Source: an uncultured Lachnospiraceae bacterium (GTDB lineage Bacteria; Bacillota; Clostridia; Lachnospirales; Lachnospiraceae). From it: DNA of 13,114 nt. The DNA is taken from positions 1 to 13,114 of the forward strand of contig CAJUII010000090.1 of assembly GCA_910586405.1 (NCBI GenBank), in the 5' to 3' direction. The notes under the pieces are model-generated. The model made no database searches, was not told the DNA's origin, and was given only the letters and a program-made list of their open reading frames with translations. A program made the translations under genes and the position numbers. Positions 6,746-13,114 of this stretch are shown piece after piece; position 1 is the first letter of the stretch; each line of letters begins with the position of its first letter.

Positions 6746-7678
6746 TTATACGGTGTCATCAAGCTTTGATTTCGTATCCTGTTTCTCCTGTTTTTCAAGC
6801 TTCTCAAGCTCTTTTAACTCCCTGCGCTCCTCATCACTCATCGCGTCATTTTTGTCCTTTTTGTGGCGTCTCTTAAAACGGAGCTGCTCGACCTTATACT
6901 CATGGATTTCCTTCTCATCATCCACCTCCACAATCACCTTGACCAACTGTCGAAGCACATTGACGCTCTGCACCTCCCCTTTCAGCCCATCATCTGCGGT
7001 CACGAAATCGCCCACATTCGGAAGCTTGCGGTTCAAGTACTCATATGTCTCCTCCTCATGCTTTAAACAGCACATAAGGCGGCCGCACACACCAGAAATT
7101 TTCGTTGGATTCAAGGACAGATTTTGCTCCTTTGCCATCTTAATCGACACTGGAACGAACTCTGACAAATGTGCATGACAACACAGTGGTCTGCCACAGA
7201 TACCGATTCCGCCAAGGATTTTTGTCTCGTCGCGCACACCAATCTGGCGCAGCTCGATTCTGGTTTTAAACACAGACGCCAGATCCTTAACCAGCTCCCT
7301 AAAATCAATACGCCCATCCGCCGTAAAGTAAAACAGTACCTTATTATTGTCAAAAGTATACTCTGCATCGATCAGCTTCATCTCAAGATTGTGCTTCTTA
7401 ATCTTTTCTAGGCAAATCTTAAAAGCCTCTTTCTCCTTCTGCTTATTCGCCGCCTCCTGCTCCATATCACGACTCGTCGCCACGCGAAGTACAGGTTTTA
7501 GCGGCGAGACCACGCGATCCTCCTCAATCTCTTTCGGGTCGCCGACCACCGTACCATATTCGATGCCGCGCGCCGTCTCAACAATCACGTGCTCACCGCG
7601 CTTGATATCAAAATCCAATGGATCAAAGAAATAAATTTTTCCCGCCGTCCGAAATCTCACACCAATCACTTTTATCAT
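6746..7678 (-). CDS. ricT: RicT (YaaT, PSP1 domain), RNase Y regulatory subunit
   Basis: This 310-residue protein carries the PSP1 domain and matches B. subtilis YaaT/RicT. RicT works in a complex with RicA and RicF that binds iron-sulfur clusters and steers RNase Y mRNA processing; loss affects sporulation, competence and biofilm formation. The cysteine clusters expected for cluster binding are present: GICGRPLCC (Cys161, 166, 167) and GVCGRLMCC (Cys198, 203, 204). The C-terminal 40 residues are highly charged, with Lys/Glu-rich repeats, and look disordered. GAGG lies 9 nt before the ATG. It follows holB as in B. subtilis, though across a 156-bp gap, and precedes trmN6. The yabA gene that follows yaaT in Bacillus is missing. 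RicA and RicF are not in this window. Confidence 0.94.
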   Translation of the reverse strand: MIKVIGVRFRTAGKIYFFDPLDFDIKRGEHVIVETARGIEYGTVVGDPKEIEEDRVVSPLKPVLRVATSRDMEQEAANKQKEKEAFKICLEKIKKHNLEMKLIDAEYTFDNNKVLFYFTADGRIDFRELVKDLASVFKTRIELRQIGVRDETKILGGIGICGRPLCCHAHLSEFVPVSIKMAKEQNLSLNPTKISGVCGRLMCCLKHEEETYEYLNRKLPNVGDFVTADDGLKGEVQSVNVLRQLVKVIVEVDDEKEIHEYKVEQLRFKRRHKKDKNDAMSDEERRELKELEKLEKQEKQDTKSKLDDTV

Positions 7679-7834
7679 ATCTATCTACCTCACTTTATTC
7701 TTATACGCATATTTGCTACAGTGCCGTCCTTTGCCTTATATCTGAAAATTGTTCATCATACGCTGATGTGATACACAACCAACGAAGTCATATCCGTCTT
7801 ATTCCACAGCACGAACGGGGTACAAAGTCCTGCA
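7679..7834 (-). other. 156-bp gap between holB and ricT
   Basis: This is the largest gap inside the minus-strand series. It has no terminator hairpin and no credible gene. A weak internal promoter is possible on the minus strand: TTGGTT (7777-7782), 16 bp, TATGAT (7755-7760). Some short stretches look like broken coding sequence in two frames, but they are too short to assign. Confidence 0.3.
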
Positions 7835-8929
7835 TCATCCCGCCTTCATGTCCAGGAACATAAGCTCCATCGTCAGATCAAAATTGACATTTGCGGCAAT
7901 CCGGCTCCTAGCCCTGTCGATGGCACGGATAATCCTCTCGATCGCCTCATAGCTATAGTATCTTGCGGCACTTGCAAGATCCGTAAGCTCCTCCTTGAAA
8001 ATAACAGGACACTGACCTCCAGAAGTCCCGCACGCCTTATATAATAACACATCTCGAAACCAGATAAAACACAGATCCAGATAATCATTGGTGTCAAATT
8101 TTTCCTCTGTGATCTTCTTGACCTCCGCTGCAATCTGATTGATTTCCATATCAGTAATATGTTTCAACAGACCAAGCACAACAGACTTCATGTGATCAAA
8201 TACCTCGTTTGCGGCAAGTTCGATCGCACGTCCCACATTGCCTCTTGCAAAGGATGCGCAGATGGATGCCCTGTAATCTGGAATCTGAACCTGCCGCATC
8301 AGATACTGCTTGATCAAATCATCAGGAACAGGCTTTATAGTCAGCACTACACACCTGCTCAAAATCGTTTGCAGCATCGCCTCAGCCCTAGTGGTAAGCA
8401 GCAGTATCACCGCATACTCCGGCGGTTCCTCCAACGTCTTCAAGAGCGCATTCTGCGCCTGCACATTCATTTTCTCAGCCTCATCAATAATATAAATCTT
8501 ATAATCCCCGCTGTACGGTTTAATGCTGATATCCCCGTTGACCTGCTGGCGGATATTATCTACCGAAATCACATTTGGCTTCTCATGCGTCACGTAAATG
8601 ATGTCGGGATGATTGCCATTGATTGCCTGCTTACATGACCGGCACTGATTACAAGGACGCATTTTGACACCTGTGTCATTTTTAGTTTCCTCAAAATCAA
8701 ACAGCGTCGCCTGCTGCTCAGACGGCGCCTTGTCTCCCTCACATTGAAGTGCGCGCGCAAAAATGTCTGCGATCATACGCTTTCCCGAGAGCTTTTCTCC
8801 CTGTATCAGATACGCATGAGAAATTTTATTGTACTTTATGGCACTGCACAAATTGTCTGTCAACTGCGTCAGCCCCACCACGTCACTCCATGTCACACAA
8901 CCCTGTTCTGTATTCATATTTGTTTCCAT
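7835..8929 (-). CDS. holB: DNA polymerase III subunit delta' (clamp loader)
   Basis: This 364-residue subunit belongs to the clamp loader that places the beta sliding clamp on DNA. The AAA+ N-terminal half has a P-loop-like GEKLSGKR at 44-51 (Arg in place of the usual Ser/Thr), a four-cysteine zinc site (Cys63, 93, 96, 99, with CNQCRSC visible), and a Walker-B-like IYIIDEAEKM at 145-154. It also has ALLKTLEEPP at 161-170 and the SRC motif at 191-193. The altered P-loop fits a subunit that does not need to hydrolyse ATP. The C-terminal part is the helical collar region. GAGGG overlaps the stop of the preceding gene and sits just before the ATG, so translation may be coupled across the 10-bp gap. 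Confidence 0.95.
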   Translation of the reverse strand: METNMNTEQGCVTWSDVVGLTQLTDNLCSAIKYNKISHAYLIQGEKLSGKRMIADIFARALQCEGDKAPSEQQATLFDFEETKNDTGVKMRPCNQCRSCKQAINGNHPDIIYVTHEKPNVISVDNIRQQVNGDISIKPYSGDYKIYIIDEAEKMNVQAQNALLKTLEEPPEYAVILLLTTRAEAMLQTILSRCVVLTIKPVPDDLIKQYLMRQVQIPDYRASICASFARGNVGRAIELAANEVFDHMKSVVLGLLKHITDMEINQIAAEVKKITEEKFDTNDYLDLCFIWFRDVLLYKACGTSGGQCPVIFKEELTDLASAARYYSYEAIERIIRAIDRARSRIAANVNFDLTMELMFLDMKAG

Positions 8930-8939
8930 AACTGCCCTC

Positions 8940-9650
8940 TCAGGTGTCCGTAGCTACATTGTCCCAGTCATCTGCTCCATCTGCATCGATCAGCCAATTC
9001 AATCCACAATGACGCTCATACACCACATCTGGATCTAATCCTGCCGGCGCTTCCTCCTCGTGAATCCGCGCATCCACACAAGCCCAGTCATAACGGAAAA
9101 TCAAATCCGCCTCGTCCAAGATCTCCGCGATATCCCTAAGCTTAGTCTTCTCGATAAATTCCTCCATGCTCTCACATTCTGCGACGGCGTTGATGCCAAA
9201 CTCACAGTCACACGCCTCCGAAGGGTACTCTAACTGATCGACTATGCCAAGCGCCCACAGCAGCACCCAGTACGCCTCATATTTCCACGTCATGTTGACA
9301 AAATCCTGATTGTTGCACTTTCCCTTGAAAATTTTCTGTTCCTTCGTCGTGAGGCAGCCCTCCAGACCAAACTCTGTCAACTTCTCACCAAAGTATTTCC
9401 TGCTTTTCTTAAAATTTCCCGGCGCTCCCGCCGCGTCACAGGCTACCTGAATCGCAAGCAGGCATGTGACCGCCCTCCTTGCAATCTCCTCGACTGTCCT
9501 CACTCTGACTTGATCAGCTGTCGCAATCATCGGAAGATGCGGTATATAAGGAACATTGTGTGCCTTCAATATCTCGATTGAGCGTTTCTTGCGCATCTGT
9601 GCTTCCTTCAGCTCATGCCGATTATCATCAATTCCTGTTACAATATCCAT
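8940..9650 (-). CDS. DUF4272 domain protein, function unknown
   Basis: This 236-residue protein matches the pattern I know for DUF4272. It has IPHLP near 36-40, RTVEEIARRA at 51-60, and a KYEAYWVLLWALG block at 123-135. Near the C-terminus are LRDIAEILDEADLIFRYDWA at 171-190, VVYERHCGLNWL at 209-220, and DDWDNVATDT at the end. It is soluble, acidic, and rich in Trp and Cys. No enzymatic motif is recognisable. GGAGGAGG lies 6 nt before the ATG at 9650, so this start is preferred to the one at 9692. Only 10 bp separate it from holB, and the holB ribosome binding site touches its stop. Close coupling to a clamp-loader gene hints at a link to DNA replication, but that is inference; elsewhere the family is scattered. 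Confidence 0.85.
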   Translation of the reverse strand: MDIVTGIDDNRHELKEAQMRKKRSIEILKAHNVPYIPHLPMIATADQVRVRTVEEIARRAVTCLLAIQVACDAAGAPGNFKKSRKYFGEKLTEFGLEGCLTTKEQKIFKGKCNNQDFVNMTWKYEAYWVLLWALGIVDQLEYPSEACDCEFGINAVAECESMEEFIEKTKLRDIAEILDEADLIFRYDWACVDARIHEEEAPAGLDPDVVYERHCGLNWLIDADGADDWDNVATDT

Positions 9651-9698
9651 ATTGCGCCTCCTCCATTTCGTACCCTGCAAAGGACATTCCAATCCGCA

Positions 9699-10139
9699 TC
9701 ACGCCAAAATATCCAGCAGCAATCCCCGAATCTCGTCCACCTTGGCAAGTATCGCAATCTTATCACACTCATCACTCACAAGCGCCTGCGCCAGCTCATC
9801 GAGCTTCTCATCCACAAGCCTGATAATACCATACACCCTATGCCGTCCGCGTCTGTCCAAAAAGTTTTCCCGCGAAAATTTATGAGAACGGTTGACAATC
9901 TCATTCATAAAATCTTTAATCAGCGTTCGATACCGCCGCATATCACGCACATCCATGCGCTTGACAATCTTGTCCCCCTGCATCACGATCTCTTCCATCA
10001 TCAGATTTAACCGCTCAGCAAGTCCCTCCTCCTCAATATTGCTTGCCAGCATAAACTTAAAGGTATCATCCGTCGGCTGAGCCGCCTGTGTCTGCTGCAC
10101 TGGTGCAGTCTGCTGTACTTCGTTTATCTTAAAATCCAT
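9699..10139 (-). CDS. yaaR: YaaR family protein (DUF327)
   Basis: This 146-residue protein of unknown function is equal in length to B. subtilis YaaR and sits in the same place, upstream of holB. The first 25 residues are low in complexity (Gln, Thr, Pro, Ala) and probably disordered. The rest is helical and charged, with the family stretch DVRDMRRYRTLIKDFMNEIV around 62-81 and a conserved KFSRENFLDRRGRHRVYGII segment after it. There is no signal peptide or membrane helix. The ribosome binding site is GGTGG-like, 7 nt before ATG, within a GC-rich run. A weak hairpin terminator lies just upstream, so expression may partly depend on read-through. Confidence 0.9.
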   Translation of the reverse strand: MDFKINEVQQTAPVQQTQAAQPTDDTFKFMLASNIEEEGLAERLNLMMEEIVMQGDKIVKRMDVRDMRRYRTLIKDFMNEIVNRSHKFSRENFLDRRGRHRVYGIIRLVDEKLDELAQALVSDECDKIAILAKVDEIRGLLLDILA

Positions 10140-10181
10140 CTATCTACCACCCCCGGCTTGATTCAGAATCCCATTATTGGT

Positions 10182-10201
10182 AAAAGGGGCTTTTATGCCC
10201 C
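10182..10201 (-). terminator. weak intrinsic terminator or attenuator after the kinase-like gene
   Basis: On the minus strand GGGGC (10197-10201), loop ATAAAA, GCCCC (10186-10190) is followed by four T (10182-10185). The stop codon of the kinase-like gene lies in the loop. The stem is pure GC but short, and the T run is short, so it may stop only part of the transcription before yaaR. Confidence 0.5.
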
Positions 10202-10786
10202 CTGAAACGACACAATATACGCCACTATTTCAGCCAAACAGGATTTCAGATCATTATTCAAAAAACTTTTCATAATACCTGCCTGTTCAAGGTTCTCATC
10301 AGAGAAATCTCTTGTATCTGCGAGAAACCGTCTGCACATCTCCTCGTATTTTGGCTTACTCTGATTTTTTTCCCGCCGCAGTGCCCGCGTAAGCCGTTCT
10401 CCGTCCTCCAAATCGATGTATATAGGAACTACCTTGTCCTGACCAAAGTAGTCCCTGATCATAATGTAAGACTCCAACGTTCCAATAATCAGATAATCAA
10501 ATCGCGCCAAATCAATCTGATCATCTTTCACCATAAAATAATGCCATATGCCACAGACCGTATCGTAAGACCGGCTCTCGATGATTCTACCTTCCTCTTG
10601 CAGAGCTTCCATATTCTTTGTTGTTGTAAAGTAATACTCCACACCCTGCCGTTCTCCAGCACGAATCGGGCGCGTCGTATACAGAACAATACGCCTCAGC
10701 GAAAGAGAAGAATTTCTCAAAAGCTTTTTGTATATCGTATCCTTCCCTGATGAACTTTTTCCGATAATGCAAAAAACTCTTCCCAT
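10193..10786 (-). CDS. guanylate-kinase-like P-loop protein
   Basis: This 197-residue protein resembles guanylate kinase, which makes GDP from GMP and ATP. The P-loop GKSSSGKDT is at 9-17. TTRPIRAGE (37-45) matches the GMP-binding arginine motif, and GVEYYFTT (48-55) supplies the equivalent tyrosine. Glu70 matches the base-binding glutamate. However, the usual serine before TTR is Leu/Tyr here, and the GNxYGT loop is replaced by a longer CGIWHYF segment. The lid region (137-157) is also unusual. True guanylate kinases are very conserved at these points, so the substrate may differ, or the protein may be a divergent second copy. GGAGAGG precedes the ATG. It lies near the position that tmk holds in B. 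subtilis, ahead of yaaR and holB. A role in nucleotide supply or signalling is inference. Confidence 0.8.
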   Translation of the reverse strand: MGRVFCIIGKSSSGKDTIYKKLLRNSSLSLRRIVLYTTRPIRAGERQGVEYYFTTTKNMEALQEEGRIIESRSYDTVCGIWHYFMVKDDQIDLARFDYLIIGTLESYIMIRDYFGQDKVVPIYIDLEDGERLTRALRREKNQSKPKYEEMCRRFLADTRDFSDENLEQAGIMKSFLNNDLKSCLAEIVAYIVSFQGA

Positions 10787-10841
10787 CTATCCTCTCCCTA
10801 ATACGTTGACAAGAAACCCTTACGACTCCGATAAGCTCCTG

Positions 10842-12260
10842 TTAAACCTCGACCACACGAACCATATTCGTATTTCCCGCAACACCCAGAGGAACACCAG
10901 CGGTGATGACAACCTTATCCCCATAGTTAACCAGACCCGCGTCAAGGCTTGCTTTGACTGCCGCATGAAACAGCTTTTCTGTATCGTCCTCTTTTTCGAT
11001 CAACAGCGGACTGACACCAAACATCATTGCCATCTGGCGGTACACAGTCTCGTCCACCGCGCAGCCAATCACCATACAGCCCGGCTGATACTTTGAGATC
11101 ATTCCCGCCGTAAAGCCAGACATTGTGACTGTAATAATCGCCTTTGCGTCCAAATCCATCGCTGTCGTACAACATGCATGGCAGATTGCCGTTGTCACTT
11201 CTTCATTGTTCACCCAGTTATGGCTTCTCTTGCGCAGCCTGTCTGCATAACAAATATCCTGCTCTGTGCGCTCCGCAATCCTGCTCATCGTTTTTACCGC
11301 CTCGATTGGATAGGCGCCCGCTGCACTCTCCCCACTCAGCATGATTGCGGACGTACCATCATAAATTGCATTGGCCACATCCGTCGTCTCAGCCCTAGTC
11401 GGTCTCGGATTTTTAATCATAGATTCTAACATCTGTGTAGCTGTGATTACAATCTTTCCCTTCTGTAGTGCTTTGCTAATCATCTTCTTCTGAAGAATCG
11501 GCACTTCCTCAAGCGGAATCTCAACACCCATATCACCTCTTGCCACCATAATGCCGTCCGATACTTCAAGAATCTCATCGAGATTATCAATACCCTGCAT
11601 ATTCTCTATCTTAGATATCACTTTCATCCTGCCATTGTGCTCTTTAATGATCTCTCTGACCGCCAAGACATCCTCCGCACATCTCACAAACGATGCAGCG
11701 ATATAGTCATATCCCATCTTCACACCAAAAATAATATCGTCTCTATCCACATCACTGATGTAAGGCATAGAAAGGATTGCCCCTGGCACATTGATTCCCT
11801 TATGATTTGACACGAAACCACCATTTACTACCTCACACACAATATCTGTATCCTCAATAGCCTTGATTGTCAGCTCGATCAAGCCGTCATCGACCAAAAT
11901 ACTCTTACCCACCTCAACATCATTTTTGAGATTTTTGTAAGTAATCGTCGCGCGCTCTGCTGTGCCCATAATTTCCTCGGTTGTCAGCCGAAACGTTGCA
12001 CCAGCCTCCAACAAAGCTTTTCCACCCTCAAAATCACGAAGTCTGATCTCCGGCCCCTTTGTATCCTGCATCATGGCAAGCGGCAATCCCAGCTCCTTTG
12101 CCACTTTTTTTGCACGCCTGATCTTCATCTCATGCTCCGCATGGTCCCCATGTGAGAAATTAAAACGCGCCACATTCATCCCCGCAAGAAGCAGTTCTTT
12201 TAATTTTTCCTCTGTCTGCGATACTGGTCCTATTGTACAAACAATCTTCGTTTTTCTCAT
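10842..12260 (-). CDS. pyk: pyruvate kinase
   Basis: This 472-residue enzyme makes pyruvate and ATP from phosphoenolpyruvate and ADP, the last step of glycolysis. The N-terminal MRKTKIVCTIGP is the family start. The motifs are intact: ARFNFSHG at 31-38, QDTKGPEIR at 65-73, ISKIEN with catalytic Lys217 and metal ligand Glu219, MVARGDMGVEI with Asp243, TATQMLESM at 273-281 and PTRAE at 287-291. The length shows the short form without the extra C-terminal PEP-utilising domain found in Bacillus. I use the ATG at 12260, with AAGGA 10 nt upstream. The upstream in-frame ATG at 12302 overlaps the HD gene stop but lacks a ribosome binding site and adds residues not seen in the family. It follows the HD gene by 41 bp. 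Confidence 0.97.
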   Translation of the reverse strand: MRKTKIVCTIGPVSQTEEKLKELLLAGMNVARFNFSHGDHAEHEMKIRRAKKVAKELGLPLAMMQDTKGPEIRLRDFEGGKALLEAGATFRLTTEEIMGTAERATITYKNLKNDVEVGKSILVDDGLIELTIKAIEDTDIVCEVVNGGFVSNHKGINVPGAILSMPYISDVDRDDIIFGVKMGYDYIAASFVRCAEDVLAVREIIKEHNGRMKVISKIENMQGIDNLDEILEVSDGIMVARGDMGVEIPLEEVPILQKKMISKALQKGKIVITATQMLESMIKNPRPTRAETTDVANAIYDGTSAIMLSGESAAGAYPIEAVKTMSRIAERTEQDICYADRLRKRSHNWVNNEEVTTAICHACCTTAMDLDAKAIITVTMSGFTAGMISKYQPGCMVIGCAVDETVYRQMAMMFGVSPLLIEKEDDTEKLFHAAVKASLDAGLVNYGDKVVITAGVPLGVAGNTNMVRVVEV

Positions 12261-12301
12261 GAAATCAACATCCTTTCTGAACGAAATATTCATATATTTC
12301 A

Positions 12302-12817
12302 TTATGCAATCTTATGACTGGACACATTCGCGATTGCATATTTTTTCTTTTTACCATTGTGGATTCTGCCCCTGTGAATGTACAGTGTCTCCATCAATGA
12401 GCAAAATTTATCCGCCGAAGTCACAATCCACGCTTCCCTGCACATTGGCGGAATCACCGTGAGCGGCCACATGTGTTTGATAATAATATCCCTCTGTCTC
12501 GCTGTCAGATTATATTCCTTCTGCGCATTCTGCAAAGACCTTGATGGATGAAAAAAGCCATGCAGCCTGTGTGGATTGAGCGCATCACTTTTATGCCAGT
12601 CATACAGAAAATAATCATGAAGCAGTGCGCCCCGAACCAAATCTCTTGTATTGCATCGAATCTTGAGCTTATCCCGGATATAGAGACTCGCCTTTGCTAC
12701 ATTGATTGAATGCTCTCGCACCGACATATTTCCATGTTGTATATATGCCTTCGTGCTCTTAAAATTTTCTGACTCAAAAATATCATTTGCATATTTTCTT
12801 AATTCATACTCATACAT
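12302..12817 (-). CDS. HD-domain phosphohydrolase, substrate unknown
   Basis: This 171-residue protein is a small single-domain HD hydrolase. The metal-binding set is visible: His36, the HD pair His67-Asp68 in GALLHDYFLYDWH, further histidines at 86, 90 and 115, and Asp136 in TSADKFCSLMET. HD proteins usually cleave phosphate esters of nucleotides or related compounds; no accessory domain indicates which. The C-terminus is Lys-rich (156-160). AGGGGAG lies about 7 nt before the ATG. It is the first gene of the long minus-strand series, 41 bp ahead of pyk and probably co-transcribed with it. A promoter-like sequence and a palindrome lie upstream. Confidence 0.88.
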   Translation of the reverse strand: MYEYELRKYANDIFESENFKSTKAYIQHGNMSVREHSINVAKASLYIRDKLKIRCNTRDLVRGALLHDYFLYDWHKSDALNPHRLHGFFHPSRSLQNAQKEYNLTARQRDIIIKHMWPLTVIPPMCREAWIVTSADKFCSLMETLYIHRGRIHNGKKKKYAIANVSSHKIA

Positions 12818-12855
12818 TCGTTTTCTCCCCTAATTCACTTTTCATTGCTTTGATC

Positions 12856-12876
12856 AGAGCAATTTAAAATTGCCCT
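12856..12876. repeat. 21-bp near-perfect palindrome upstream of the HD gene
   Basis: The core GCAATTT-A-AAATTGC (12859-12873) is a perfect 7-bp dyad around one base. It extends by two more pairs on each side after one mismatch. A single-base loop makes an RNA hairpin poor, so a dimeric DNA-binding protein site is more likely. The overlapping sequence TGATCA (12851-12856) sits in a second weaker dyad. It lies 39 bp before the HD start codon. Confidence 0.5.
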
Positions 12877-12926
12877 ACCAGCATATTGGTCCATCTGATA
12901 CAATCATCATAAATTTACCAACTTAC

Positions 12927-12935
12927 ATTCTATCA
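12927..12935 (-). promoter_or_regulatory. candidate extended -10 promoter for the HD-pyk operon
   Basis: On the minus strand TGATAGAAT is an extended -10 element (TG, one base, then TAGAAT, 5 of 6). No good -35 box lies 16-18 bp upstream, only a T-rich run. It would place the start near 12920, upstream of the palindrome at 12856-12876, with a leader of about 100 nt. Confidence 0.35.
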
Positions 12936-12979
12936 TATATCCGTCTAAGAAAAAAGGTGCTTCATAAATTTTTATAAAA

Positions 12980-13007
12980 AGAATAAATAACAATTAAGAA
13001 TAAATAA
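12980..13007. repeat. AT-rich 11-bp direct repeat
   Basis: AGAATAAATAA occurs at 12980-12990 and again at 12997-13007, 17 bp apart start to start. The stretch is A-rich overall, so chance duplication is quite possible. It lies between the tRNA terminator and the HD promoter. Confidence 0.3.
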
Positions 13008-13009
13008 AG

Positions 13010-13030
13010 AAAAAACACGCCTTTAGCGTG
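13010..13030 (-). terminator. intrinsic terminator after tRNA-Phe
   Basis: On the minus strand CACGC (13026-13030), loop TAAAG, GCGTG (13016-13020) is followed by six T (13010-13015) and a further T-rich run. A G-T pair can extend the stem by one. It lies 33 bp after the tRNA 3' end and should end that transcript before the HD gene. Confidence 0.8.
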
Positions 13031-13063
13031 CCTGCATCATCAAATACTGTTTGGTTTTATAAA

Positions 13064-13114
13064 TGCCCAGAACCGGAATCGAACCAGTGACACGAGGATT
13101 TTCAGTCCTCTGCT
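13064..13114 (-). tRNA. tRNA-Phe (anticodon GAA), 3' part, cut by window end
   Basis: Read on the minus strand, the end of the D-stem (AGC) is followed by an anticodon arm GAGGA-CTGAAAA-TCCTC with anticodon GAA (13101-13103). Then come a 5-nt variable loop GTGTC and a T-arm ACTGG-TTCGATT-CCGGT. The 3' acceptor strand TCTGGGC and discriminator A complete the tRNA. The base after it is T, so CCA is not encoded and must be added by the CCA-adding enzyme. The 5' third lies beyond the window. Confidence 0.95.

Noticed and set aside
9651..9692. Longer N-terminus for the DUF4272 protein
   Set aside because: The GGAGGAGG site lies within this extension and directs the start at 9650.
12261..12302. 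Longer N-terminus for pyk overlapping the HD gene stop
   Set aside because: There is no ribosome binding site at 12302, and pyruvate kinases normally begin at the MRKTKIVCTIGP stretch, which starts at 12260.
11962..12462. 166-codon plus-strand open frame opposite pyk and the HD gene
   Set aside because: It is antisense to two well supported genes and its composition is that of a shadow frame; no ribosome binding site or recognisable domain.

Overview
The window looks like a piece of a chromosome from an anaerobic, low-to-mid-GC Gram-positive bacterium of the Clostridia, most likely Lachnospiraceae. The grounds are the strong GGAGG-type ribosome binding sites, the sigma-A promoters, the Firmicutes-type cluster yaaR / holB / ricT / trmN6 / rsmI, a short (472-residue) pyruvate kinase, and a clostridial-style methyl-accepting protein. 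No phage, transposon, CRISPR or plasmid feature was found. The assignment to a family of organisms is inference from gene order and protein style.

Left part (1-2926): a small cysteine-rich, probably zinc-binding protein on the plus strand, with a clear promoter, runs tail to tail into a minus-strand pair. The pair is a FIST-domain sensor followed by a soluble methyl-accepting chemotaxis protein that has no sensor domain of its own. Together they look like a split receptor: one protein to sense, one to signal to CheA/CheW. A 303-bp divergent intergenic region separates this pair from malQ.

Middle (2927-5054): malQ (4-alpha-glucanotransferase) has its own near-consensus promoter and a small hairpin just before its ribosome binding site. 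It converges on a single-gene acpP (acyl carrier protein), and the two share a strong bidirectional terminator. acpP has a strong promoter and a leader of about 117 nt with a 26-codon open frame that ends exactly at the acpP start.

Right part (5055-12817): nine minus-strand genes in one direction with short gaps. In transcription order they are an HD-domain hydrolase, pyk, a guanylate-kinase-like P-loop protein, yaaR, a DUF4272 protein, holB, ricT, trmN6 and rsmI. This matches the tmk-yaaQ-yaaR-holB-yaaT-yabA-yabB-yazA-yabC order of Bacillus subtilis, with changes. The kinase-like gene sits near the tmk position, a DUF4272 gene is inserted before holB, and yaaQ, yabA and yazA are missing. The genes serve the replication clamp loader, RNase Y control (RicT) and tRNA/rRNA methylation, with glycolysis at the head. 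A weak hairpin terminator after the kinase-like gene and a 156-bp gap before ricT may break the run into sub-operons.

Right edge (12818-13114): promoter and operator-like sequence for the HD gene, a terminator, and the 3' part of a tRNA-Phe(GAA) cut by the window end. Several start codons were moved inward from the longest open frame (rsmI, DUF4272, trmN6, pyk) because the ribosome binding site and family N-terminus fit the inner ATG better.
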